Shown here in pieces: positions 1 to 11,218 of a stretch of DNA of 64,000 nucleotides. The notes under the pieces are model-generated. The model was not told where the DNA came from and did no database searches. It saw only the letters and a program-made list of their open reading frames with translations. This stretch comes from Cucumis sativus (lineage: Eukaryota > Streptophyta > Magnoliopsida > Cucurbitales > Cucurbitaceae): assembly GCF_000004075.3 (NCBI RefSeq), contig NC_026661.2, forward strand, positions 5,168,058 through 5,232,057. The letters run 5' to 3'. Every line of letters starts with the position of its first letter. Position 1 is the stretch's first letter. The translations under genes were made by a program, and so were the position numbers.

Positions 1-144
1 GGACCAAGGGGGAATGGAGGAAGGTTTAATGGCGGATTTAAAGGCTTTGAGGGCGAAGACATCAGAAGGGGAGGTGAGAGATTGAACGGAGGAGGAAAGA
101 GAGAGGAGGAGGAGGAGAGAAAGGAAGGAAGAAGGGAGAATCAT
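1..144 (-). CDS. N-terminus of a secreted leucine-rich-repeat protein (partial, runs off the left edge)
   Basis: Reading the minus strand from an ATG at 144 gives 48 open codons up to the window edge. The product starts MILPSSFLSLLLLLSLSSSV, a clear signal peptide of about 22 residues, followed by SPSDVFALKAFKSAI and PSSIPPWS. This is the usual start of an LRRNT_2 cap (S/D-x-x-AL-x-x-F/I-K-S) of plant LRR receptor-like proteins and kinases, so the mature protein should be exported and carry LRRs further left. Whether it has a kinase domain cannot be seen. The first cyclase gene is divergent from it across about 1.9 kb. The overlapping longer ORF in another frame of this strand has no protein-like content and was discarded. 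Confident about a secreted LRR-type N-terminus; subfamily unknown. Confidence 0.8.
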   Translation of the reverse strand, partial: MILPSSFLSLLLLLSLSSSVQSLTSPSDVFALKAFKSAIKPSSIPPWS

Positions 145-2043
145 GATTTATGGTGAAGAGAAGGGGTTTTGGGAGAGATTTTAATGGAAGAATGGATGGA
201 AGGTGTGTGTGTGTGTGTGTGTGTTTGTGTTGAGATATTTTTTTAATTAGGCATTGGTATGTGTGTGTCGATGGATGGATCCGCAAAAGAAGTTGGGACT
301 TCCACATAAACATTTCTACATCTTTTTCTTCTTCTTTAATAAAGACCTCAAACTAAAATTAAATAATTTAAACTATAAAGTTCGCTTCTCTTCTTACAAA
401 CTTTTTAACATGTTTCCTTATTTTAATACTTAAATGCATTTCATCCTCATGCCAACCACATCAACCTAGCTATCAACTACAACAAACTCTTCTCTTTCCA
501 CAGTCCATGATAGACTAATACATACCAATATCTTTTTTAAAAATGACAAGTATAGCAAATTCTATTGACAATCAAGTTTGTTGGTGTCGCTCTTGCTAGT
601 TAATCTCGATTGGTGTCACTCAATGTTGAAGAAGAAGTTGGAGAAATGTACTGAAGAAAAAGATGTTATCGGAAAAGAAAATGCTAGAAGAAATGTATGA
701 ACAACTTAAATTGATAAAAAATGATAATGTTGTAATTTCACGCCTCATGACATTATGAACTTTTAAAGAGATTTCATTTTTACCATTTATCATTGAAATT
801 TATTTTTTTAAAAAAAAGAATAGACTTGACATCAAAATACAGAGTTAAATAGAAAGATTGAAAAACAAAAACTGATCCAAATTTTTTTATAATTAAACCA
901 TGAAAGAGATGGCCATATGCACCATAAATAGTGAAGATCAAATCACTCTAATGTTATAGCAATGAAGTAAAGTACGAAAGCATCCATGAAAAAGGAGAAT
1001 GTCGGCAATGAACATATATAGGTTTAATATTTTTGGGATCAAATCAATATCACAAAGCAACCCAAAATAACTTTTGAAAGGTATTTGTGACTATGAGCAT
1101 TAATTGCACTCTTTACTCTTTCCAAGCCAAAAGACAATATATGATCAATGGGCCAATAAGTGTGTTTTTGAGACATTCATTTTGTTATTAGAGTCTAGAT
1201 TATGATAATCTATTCTAATAGTGTACAAATATCAAAACTAATTTGATTTTAAGAGTATTTGATTAGAGAATAGTCAATACACAAAGTAGTTCTATAGTCA
1301 ATACACAAAGGCCAAATGTTTCTTCCAATTGCATCCAATGTCATATGGCTCCCACACTAAGGGACAATTGGTCATAGTAAAAAATTCATATAGTAATGAT
1401 ATTAGTAGTAAAGCTGAATAAAATGTTTTCTTTTTTCTTTTAAAGAACCTTATAATTCATAAATATTGTTAAAATGGTATCTATGGAGTTTGTGAAGAAA
1501 GAATTGTAAACTTTTAACTTTCGTTTGTAATCGATATTTCAATACTTAAAATACATCTAAAAAGTTTTTTAATCTTTTAAGTTTATTTGTGGTAAGAGAT
1601 AGAATAGTGGGGAATAAAGAGTTATGAAGTCGGTTGTTTGACCCTCATGTTATGGAGAAGTGAAATGTAGCCCAGTTCATGTTTGCTTTTAGGATTATCA
1701 TAATAAAATCATGCTATTATATTTCTTTTCTCATATTCCTCCATCCTTTCGGTGTTTCTCATCCTCATCTCTCTTATATATCACTATTGGTTGTTCTTTC
1801 ATTTATCTCTCACTTTTTCAAATATAAATTATAATGATAATAGATTATAATAACTCATTCACTTTGGAAAGGCTCCAAATGCTCTAAAAAGTTGAGTTGA
1901 TAAAGACGTAAAATTGATGTTATGTGATTGAAGTGAAGAAGAAGAAGTCGTGCACTTGGCAATTTCTTATTTTATATTATATTCCTTTTTTGTATGTGAG
2001 GCATTATCGAGAACATCCGGTGGTGCCATTTCCGGTTGAAACC
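145..2043. other. Intergenic region between divergent genes
   Basis: AT-rich spacer shared by the promoters of the leftward LRR gene and the rightward cyclase gene. No ORF here resembles a protein. The open frame continuing upstream of the cyclase ATG (to about 1924) lacks an ATG before 2044 and is treated as leader. A TATATATC run near 1776 could be part of the cyclase promoter but is not distinctive in this base composition. Confidence 0.6.
203..224. repeat. (GT)11 microsatellite
   Basis: Eleven uninterrupted GT units. On the minus strand this is a (CA)n tract 59-80 bases upstream of the ATG of the partial LRR gene, so it probably lies in its leader or core promoter. Confidence 0.95.
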
Positions 2044-5000
2044 ATGAACCACTCACTGCCACTCCACCTACTACTACTATACTCACTACTCTTCACAATT
2101 TCCTCCGCCTCGATTCCTTCCGTTTCCCAAGAAATTGAAGCTCCGCTGTCCAGCAGCAACGAAAATCTCTTCCCTATCCGTAGAGAGGTTTACGGCGATG
2201 GCCGAATCTTCGATATCACTCACCGATACTCCCCAGAGACCCCCTGTTGGGACTTCCAGGAAAATGGGCTCGGCCAGTTTGTGTGGTTGACGAGGACCAT
2301 GAAGAACGGCTCCGAAGCCAATTTCTCCCAGGTTAAGCTTCCCAATCATGCCGGCACGCACGTTGACGCTCCTGGTCACATGTTCGATCATTACTTCGAC
2401 GCTGGATTCGATGTCGATACGCTCGATTTGGGAGTGCTCAATGGTGGGTAATACGGGGAATATATTTCTATCATTTCCCCCCTTTTCTAATTAGAGATGA
2501 AAGTTTTTGAAGACTGCTGAGTTTTAATCTTTTACTCCACCCTTCTGTTGTTTGATTATGTGATTCTTGCAAAAATTGGATGTGGGAAGTTGTTATTTTG
2601 TTATCTATTTGGTTATGGAGGATTGGGTCTTGTCTTGCTTAATTACCTGCATTTTGGAGCAATAGATAATGATGTCTGTTTGTATGTTAGGTCCTGCACT
2701 GTTGGTGGATGTACCAAGGGACGCAAATATAACAGGTGTGTGTTCTTAAAATATGAGTTGGGATTAGTACCAAATGCCAATTTTCATAAAGAGATCATTT
2801 GCTAAAGTAGAATTTGAATATATGTCTACTTTTATTATTTTATATTAAGTAATATGAGGTAGTTTTCAATTAAGAAAAATTTGGGTGGGTTTGGATTGTA
2901 CCAAACTAGTTTTAGGAGAATCCATTACCAATCTTAGTATTTATTTTGGGACATGGGGACTTTTGAACGCCAGTCACTTGGGATAAATAGATTGGCTTGA
3001 ACAAGATAAATTCTTACTTTCTGATCATTAATTACTTAAGAATTTGTGTTATTATATTTGTAAACTTTAAAATGTATTTTTACAGCTGAAGTTATGAAGT
3101 CCTTAAATATCCCCAAAGGAATAATACGCGTGTTGTTCAGAACACTAAATACTGACAGGTAAAATCATTGATGTTTATACATGTCTTCAGATTTAGACTA
3201 AAATCCAATATGTTCAAAATCCATTAGTTTTTTAATTCTCTAACAAAATTACTGTTTTTTTATCTGTTTAATTTGTGGGAAGGCATACATGTATACAGTA
3301 TAAAACGACTATATTTATCTGATAGGCAACATAAAAAATTCTGTTTTTACTTCCCATCTAAAGGCCTCATTGTTATGCTTACCATTACAAAATTATTGAC
3401 CACTGTTCAATTATCTTGTTCATTGAAGATAATAGGACATGACAAGAATTGTTGAGGATCCCACGTCGAAAAGATGTGGAGATCTAACAATTTTTATAAG
3501 ATAGATGAGGTTACTCCTACGATTACTAGTTGTTGGTAAAATGAAATCCCAAGTTAATAAAATAAGTATTAGCTTGAGCTTCTATAACCAATGGAGTTGT
3601 ACTAATGTGAAACCAATGGAGTTGTACTAATGTGAAATTAGTTGCCATTTCAGGAAGCTCATGTATAAAAAGAAATATGACACAAGCTATACTGGATTCA
3701 TGAAGGATGGAGCTAAATGGTTGGTGGAGAATACTGACATCAAACTTGTTGGTGAGAACTGAGATAGGCAATGCCTTCCTTTTGCAATCTTACGACTAAA
3801 AATGCCTATGGTGATTGTTTGATATGATAAACAATGAAATGTACTCGACTCAAGGTAAAGAGTAAAATAGTTCTATCTGGAAGTACTACAAAAATTCATC
3901 AATTATATGTTGAATGTTTTTTCGCTCATCACTCTTATAGTTAGCTAACTGGAGAACATACGTCACTCTTGTAACTTGTTCATCGCTGATTTCCGTCTTT
4001 TGTGTACTTGGAAGGTGAAAAGTGGATTAGCTGATTTGATTCAGAAATATCATATGAGTAATTTTTTCTTTTGATAATGTATGGGGTGGGGGAATCCAAC
4101 ATTTAAATCATGTGGTTGCCATGAAGTTTTGATAATGTATGGGGTGGGGGAATCCAACATTTAATCATGTGGTTGCCATGAAGCTTGATATGGTCGGTGT
4201 TAGTTGAGCAATTCGGCAATGATTAATTATTTTTTTTTGTTTTTATTCAAATTAGATTTCCTATTTTGCATCGAAACTATAATAGATAGTTAGAATTACC
4301 ATTCTTGTTTTGAATTCCCCTACTTTAAATGCAATCTCTTCCCCCTGGATGCTATTTAATAAAGTATTTGTTTTTATTCTTTAAACTGGGATGAATATGA
4401 TGACTTATATGAGACATATTTTTTAACAACAGGACTTGATTACCTATCAGTTGCAGCTGATGATGACCTGATCCCAGCTCACCTTGAGCTTCTGGAAAGC
4501 AGAGTAAGATTTTCAATTTTACTAACGATACCTTTCTGACTGCTCTATCTATTCATTAAAACAACCTCCATTAAAATTCATCTTTGGGGCAAGATAAAAG
4601 TACCTTCAAGTGTGTAAATAAAAAAAATCAAAGTGATTACTAGAAATAAACATTTCTTGTTTTTGTGTGCTGTACATGAGCTGATGATCTGGGATTTCTG
4701 TGAATGATAGCTACCATGCCAGTTCATTTATTGATCTGCTATGTTGCCTAGTAATGTTACACTCAAAGATGAAGCCAATGCAGATGATAAATTAGGAAAG
4801 GCCATTTTAAGAAAGTTACAGACAACCTTGAGTTTAAGATAATTTCAGTGCATGACCACTTTGTTCTGAGGATGAGTAAAAACTCATTCTACAACTTCAC
4901 TTGGAATTACAAACTAGTTTCCTTTTGTTGGTGCTTGATGTAATGTAAACAGTGTAAGATCAAATTTTCTTTGTGTTCAGGAAATCATTCTGGTGGAAGG

Positions 5001-5106
5001 CCTAAAACTGGACGACGTTGAGACTGGATTATATACGGTTCATTGCTTACCTTTGAGGTTGTTAGGAGCAGAGGGATCACCAATACGATGCATTCTAATC
5101 AAATGA
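2044..5106 (+). CDS. Cyclase-family protein (kynurenine formamidase-like), copy 1
   Basis: Six exons: 2044-2443, 2691-2735, 3086-3158, 3654-3751, 4433-4503, 4981-5106; 270 aa. A signal peptide ([17 protein letters not shown]...) points to the secretory pathway or apoplast. The metal-binding signature [11 protein letters not shown] (residues 102-112, consensus HxGTHxDxPxH) marks the KynB/cyclase superfamily (PF04199), whose bacterial members hydrolyse N-formylkynurenine. The plant homologues (Arabidopsis CYCLASE1-3) are secreted proteins tied to stress and cell-death control, and their substrate is not settled. The C-terminus, ending SPIRCILIK, is complete. The ATG at 2044 has A at -3 and directly precedes the signal peptide. 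The gene is a tandem paralogue of the one at 6172-8618, with every intron in the same place and phase. Two introns carry recent tandem duplications (3586-3635 and 4069-4183). Confidence 0.93.
3586..3635. repeat. 25-bp perfect tandem duplication in cyclase-1 intron 3
   Basis: AACCAATGGAGTTGTACTAA followed by TGTGA occurs twice head to tail (3586-3610, 3611-3635) with no mismatch, 18 bases before the exon 4 acceptor. Confidence 0.95.
4069..4183. repeat. ~58-bp tandem duplication in cyclase-1 intron 4
   Basis: Two adjacent copies (4069-4126 and 4127-4183) begin TTTTGATAATGTATGGGGTG and end GGTTGCCATGAAG. They differ only by one missing A in the second copy, so the duplication is recent. Confidence 0.95.
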
Positions 5107-6171
5107 AAATTATCTCGTAAGTCCCATTTTTATAGAATTGATTCTTAATCAATCATCCATTAGTAAGTGTGCTAAGTTGTTTTTGGATACTCAAGTTTGG
5201 TGGTTGTGATTAATATGATCCATAAACTTGAGTTCTATTTCTACACTATTTTACCAATTCATCAATGATATTTCTTTTTGTCTCAGAATCTTAAGTTTGA
5301 ATTAAGGCATCATGGGAATCCTTCAGCTTTCAAATCATGGAGAAACTCCAAAACAGGTGAATGTGATGCATGTACATAGGAGTATTAAAAACGTCGAATA
5401 AAAGATGGTTGGGTTGTGTTGATTAAATTCGTGTTGGATTTACCATCAACTCGAAATTTCGATTCGGATCTCGGGTGCAACTATTTAGTAGTTAGTTCCA
5501 AAATGATGTATATATGTATAGTTTTAAGGATCTTCTTTGTTGTTCTGCATATGTGGACAGCCTATATTGTTTAATGTAGTAAAAGACTTATATATATATC
5601 TATACATACACCTTTGAGAATTGTAAAAAGCAAAATAGAATCGAAAATCTACACCAAACAAGAGAAGATATTCTATCAATAAATACTTAAGACTTGTCCA
5701 TACCGAAGATATTTGAAATTTAGAAGAAGTTAGTCAAGCATCGTGAGTACAAAATCCATATTTTAAAGATTTTTTTCAAAGGGTTGGATGAAAAGACCTA
5801 AATTGTAATTTGCTCAATTAATTTTACTCAAATCTTTTTTAAAAAGTAGATATGATTTATTTTATTTTACTTCTTTTAAGATTGAAAGAAAAATATATTA
5901 ATGGAAATAAACAATTTTTTAATATAAAAAAAAACAATAATAGAGCTTAATATTAATTAATATGTTGCCAAGGCTAAAATAAATCATATTTATGCTCATA
6001 AAAACAAAAATTAAATACATGTTTCTATTAAATTATTAACTTAAAATAATTTCTATGAATTTATTTACAAAAATATATTGTGGTTTTCCATATCAATTGT
6101 TTCGAAGAGTCCGAATATATTCAACTTCCCTTTATCTCTTGATAACAAATTCCTTCGGGGCTTTGCCGATC
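5107..6171. other. Spacer between the tandem cyclase genes
   Basis: 3' flank of copy 1 and promoter/leader of copy 2; very AT-rich and without coding signal. The reading frame of copy 2 stays open upstream to about 6055, but the signal peptide starts at the ATG at 6172. Confidence 0.6.
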
Positions 6172-8618
6172 ATGAATTCCCGGTCTTCTTTTCTCCTCTT
6201 CCTTTTGTTCCAGGCTCTCCTCCTTGCCGCCGCTTCCACCACAGCCTACCCTTCCGTCGTCGATACCGGACCCACTGATTGCTCACTTTCCGACGGCGAC
6301 CTCACTCCTATTCGCCGGGAGGTGTACGATAATGGAAGAATCATCGACATCAGTCATCGGTTCACTACAGATATGCCGGCTTGGGAATCTGACCAAGGCC
6401 TTGGCCAGTTCCTCTGGCTTCCTAAGAGCATGAAGAATGGCTCGCTTGCTAACAATTCTGAAATGAAGCTTCCGGCTCATACTGGTACCCACGTCGATGC
6501 ACCTGGTCATGTTTTTGATCACTACTTCGACGCTGGTTTCGATGTTGACACACTCGATTTGGAAGTTCTCAATGGTATTGTTCTTTAATTTCTTTTTTTA
6601 TTTTTATTTTTTGTGTGTGTTTGTGGTATTGATATGGTCTGAATCTATCTTAAATTGAAGCCTCAATTTAGTACGAAAACTATAATTGCTTTAAATGATG
6701 AGTTAGATTATTGGTTTAATCGTCTTATATATCTGTTTTGTAAGGTCCTGGACTGTTGGTGGACGTTCCAAGGGATAAGAACATTACTGGTACGCGTTTA
6801 CTAGCATTATTCGTTGATTTTCTTTTGTATGTTTCTCGTTAATTTAGCTTTGCGTTAGTGTGTGGATATATTTAACAATTCATGAATTGAATGAATCTTG
6901 AGGTTCTTTATTGTTGCAGCTGAGGTGATGAAGTCTTTAAATATTCCCAAAGGAGTTCGTCGTGTACTCTTCAGAACATTAAATACAGATAGGTAAAGAT
7001 TTTTGAGTTGTCATCAGGATGAAGAACTTTCAGTTTGTTCATTTGCTTTTAAAGAGGAATCATCTGAATTTAATCCTTCAGCTGTTTAAGTATTGATGCA
7101 ATCTGTTTGATATAATCGTTGTTACTTTTATTTTTAGGAATTTGTTCTTCTAGGTTTTCATTTCACATGTCTTGTTCTTATTATGGGCAACCCAAATCTG
7201 AATTTCTGAATTTCTGAACTTCCAATGTTATTATTGGGCATACCTATGTTACTGTCTAATTAGCCAATTCTTCCTTTTTGGCCCTGTTTTTTTCCTTATT
7301 TTAAAAATCAACTTTAAACTGGAAAGGCCATCTTATGTTATCTGAGATTTAATGTCTAAAAGTGTCAAATGCAATAGACCATTAATCCTCGTTTGTTTTT
7401 GTTTATGGGAGGTCAATTTAGCAATGTGTTTTGTAAACTGTAGAGTCATGGTCTTGTAGTGAAGAAAGTCTTCCAAACTTCAACTAAGAAACTTTACTCA
7501 CCTTTGATCCATTCCAATGCAGAGGTCTCATGTGGAAAAAGGAGTTTGACACAAGTTATGTAGGATTTATGAAAGATGGGGCAAAATGGCTTGTAGAGAA
7601 CACTGATATCAAACTAGTTGGTGAGAGAGATTAATCTTTTAATTTGAAGTCGAATTTTATAGTTTCTGAAACTCCAATAATTCAACTGAAGTCTTCTTCA
7701 ATCACGCAGGAATTGACTACTTATCAGTTGCTGCCTTTAAAGATCTTATTCCATCTCATCTTGAATTTTTAAGAGGCAGGGTAAGGATTTTTTTCTTTTT
7801 TCTTTTTTCTTTTTTCTTTTTTCTTTACTAGAGAATATATTCTATATATACCTGTTTAGGTATCTTTATTATTTAAACCAATTACACAGGGTCTTGAATT
7901 TCTTCTTTCTGTTCACTAGATTGAGAATAGGAATGGTATTTTTCGAGATAGAGCTTCTATGTGAAAAATGAAGCATATTCACTTTCTTTAATGAATGTGT
8001 CGATAGCATGATGTTTGCTTTACAGTTTTCCTGATGGCCATTAAATTTTCACCTCTGAGTCACCTTTGATCTAATTCTTTCTTTTATGAAATAGAGCGTT
8101 GGTTTCTTCTGTCTTCTGACAACAATTGTTATGAGAAGGGAGAAATTTCTTGTTGCCTATTCAAACAAATGACTTAAGCTTCTCCCCTCTCCCCTCTCCC
8201 CTCTTCCCTCTCCCTTCTCCCTCGGAAGTTACCGAAAAAGATAGGATATAATGTCACCCCCACCTTATCTTATCCCAATTAGTTCAGGAAGTCTTCTACA
8301 AAATACCAATTTTTCCTATCACATGTTTAATTGTGAGAGTTTTGCATTTGTTATGTTTTGATGAGTTATATAATATATTTTGTAATTATTGTAATTGCTC
8401 TTAAAGATTACAGCTTACACACATCTATTGTTTCCTTTTGAGCTGTACTGAGAAATGAACAAAGATCACAGTAATTCCCTTTATTGGTTCAGGAAACCAT
8501 TCTGGTGGAAGGTTTAAAGCTTGATGGCGTCCAGCCGGGTCTATATTCAATCCATTGCTTACCTCTTAGGTTGCTTGGTGCGGAGGGGTCGCCTATCAGA
8601 TGCATTCTAATTAAGTAG
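6172..8618 (+). CDS. Cyclase-family protein (kynurenine formamidase-like), copy 2
   Basis: Six exons: 6172-6574, 6745-6789, 6920-6992, 7523-7620, 7710-7780, 8493-8618; 271 aa. Layout matches copy 1: signal peptide ([20 protein letters not shown]), then the metal-binding motif [11 protein letters not shown] at residues 103-113. By eye, exons 2-6 differ from copy 1 at about 22 of 137 residues, while the signal peptide and the stretch behind it differ much more. Exons 2-5 have exactly the same lengths in both copies, so the pair arose by tandem duplication. Function as for copy 1: a secreted metal-dependent hydrolase-like protein of the PF04199 family, plant substrate uncertain. The AATAAA at 8645-8650, shortly after the stop, could serve polyadenylation. 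An upstream in-frame extension lacks an ATG. Confidence 0.93.
7788..7825. repeat. (T6C)n repeat in cyclase-2 intron 5
   Basis: Consecutive TTTTTTC heptamers directly after the exon 5 donor. A second pyrimidine tract, CCCTCT-type, lies in the same intron at about 8180-8223. Confidence 0.85.
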
Positions 8619-11218
8619 TATAGTAATTTCGAGTTCTGTTAACAATAAAAGTTTCTCTTAGTTGATAGAGTTAATAATTAGTTCCAAACACAGTAGAAAT
8701 ATTTTCATGCTCAAATAATCAAGTTTAGATGTAAAGACTGTTATATCTAATTAATTGGTAAGAGCTCAAGATGTTCTTATTTAAAAAATGTTGTTGAAGA
8801 CATACAAAAATGATGCAATCAAACCAAAAACATGAGCTTCCAAACCCATCTAACAAAAGGCCCCTAAAGTGTTGAGCTCTTTACTAATTCCATCCATAAA
8901 TCAGTTTAATCCTTTCTATTCTTCTTGTTAGATTTCATCTATCTCAACAACTCCGCTTTTTTCAAATATAATAAAATTAATCCAAATATAGTCGAAATTC
9001 TATCTACGATAGATGTTAGTAGATTACTATTACACTATTGCATGGATTGATTATGGTATTTTACAATAATTGCTTTTATATTTTTTTTCGCATTAGGTTA
9101 ATTTACATGTAGAACAAAACGTGAAATATTTATGGTTGGTATAATAATAATAATAATAATAAATCGATAAAGTCACTTTTACATAAATTTCAGATTTACC
9201 TATGTTGGTCTTATTTTTTCGAGACGAGTATTTAATTCCTTCATAATTTTTTTTTCCTGTTTGTTCTGTTTGTTCTCTCTGTCTTATTTTCTCTCTTTTT
9301 TCATTACATGATGGCATCCTATATAGATAAGTGATAAAATACGATTAAGACTTTTTTTGTGTTATTTCAAGTTATGGGGTTGGAGACTTTTTTTTTCAAT
9401 TTATTTTATATTGGGGTAAATATCGTTGTGTTTTGTTTTATTTTTTAAAAGCTCCTGCATTATCTATTTTAATATTTAATTCTTTCTAAATGTATAATTA
9501 ATAAAAAAAAAATTAGAATTATATGATACGTTTGTGTACATATATTTTTTTAGTATTAATTTGCTCCTTATTTTTTTATATTGCTTTGCTCTATAAAAAG
9601 CATAGCTAAATTTTTTTTATACACAATCAATAAAGTTTTGGAATAAGATGTATTTTCTTCTATACTATAAGAAATATTTTTTCTTTTGGTTATATAATAA
9701 TTTTTTTCTTTTGATTATATAATATTTATTCATATGTGTGAATCTACGTAGAGAATATATATGAACCACCACAAGAGGTTATTGTAAATGTTTATTGTAC
9801 TTTTAATATAATAGAGATAGATAAAGCAAAGTATTAATTATATATATAGAGACAAGGAGAGCAAATTTTAAATTTGCTCTGTTTTCAGAGTCTAATCAGA
9901 CTAAGAGTCTTTTATCGCTAATAAATTTACTATATTTGTAATTCTTAAAAAATTGTTATACATTTAGTTATTAATCCTAGAAATTGGTATGTTATTTCAT
10001 TTTATTTTACTAGCTCATTTAATTTTTAGATAATTTTGAGTTATAATTTCATCCTTGTTGTATTCTCTTTCATTCTCTTGTTCAATTGGATGAAAACTAT
10101 ATGAATTTGCATTAGTTAATCAATTTGTATCTCTAAGATCTTATTTGGTAATAAATGAAAAGCACAACAACAAAAACGGTTTCCAAGTAGAGCCTAAGAA
10201 AATCGTGATTTTGCGAAGTTATTTTACTGCCTTCGTTTCTTCTAATAACGATTTTGTCTGTAGTTTTTCAAGTTTTTGGCTTGATTTTTTCTCCATGGTT
10301 TTCAAATTTTCAAAATCTTGACTTGATTTTTGCAACTACAAACAAAAATGAATAGCAAAACATAGAAGTATATGAGTATATGAAACTAAACTTGAGAACA
10401 AAGTAATTCTTTCTCTAAATTAGGATAAATATAGTACTCGGCCTGGAGAAACTTTGGTTAGAAATCATCTGTAAAGTAGATTCTTAATATTAAAAAGAAA
10501 AAATTGACTTTACATGAGTTAATAACAATAATAATAGACCACATAAAAGAAAGTAAACAATCCTTTGAAGACTTATGAGAGCGTTGAGGAATCAAGTCAT
10601 AGTATTCTTCCATTTCTCGCAACAAAAAAGTTGAATCACTTTCTACAAGTTGACTATTATTCAAAGCAATCTCATATCATCAACAAAAATCATTTTATAG
10701 AAGAAACCCCTGAGAACTGTACATTATTCAATGTATATGAATAATAATTAAAACAAACCATACAAAAACTATTAAACAATATACAATTATTCAAAAGTAC
10801 TTTTCCCTTTATTTCCAAGTTACATACATATATGAGATTAATAGAATATATAATTTTCAAGAAAAGCAAATTATTATTCAATCAGCCTTAAGTTACTCTC
10901 TCTTGATGATGATCTTCACTAATTAATTTTCTTCTAATGGCAAAGCTACAACAAAGTGGGAACTAGTATATAATGCTTCCTTTTTTCATTTTAGAAGCAA
11001 ACATATAAAAGGCAATGAGCCAATAAATATAATATGAGATATATACTTTAAAGTTGACCTAAATTGTTGCAGAGTTATTTTGATTTTTCAATTGGGTTTG
11101 GCATGTGGGGTTTTAACATTTAGGAGTGATCATGTTGTGTATAAATTGGATGGGTTTTGGGTTTTAATGGCCATATCTCAAAACTTGATTATTCTTCTGT
11201 TTTTTTCAAAAGTAAACG
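8619..11218. other. Intergenic region, AT-rich
   Basis: No gene recognised. It holds an (ATA)n run around 9141-9162, poly-T tracts and short open frames that look random. The last ~100 bases form the promoter and leader of the root-cap gene. Confidence 0.55.
11140..11146 (+). promoter_or_regulatory. Probable TATA box of the root-cap protein gene
   Basis: TATAAAT lies 73 bases upstream of the ATG, which would give a leader of roughly 40-50 bases. Assigned by position and sequence only. Confidence 0.5.

Noticed and set aside
62..313. 83-residue open frame on the minus strand
   Set aside because: It overlaps the LRR gene start in another frame and is composed of simple-repeat residues (HTHTHT, PPPP). 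The true frame is the one starting at 144.
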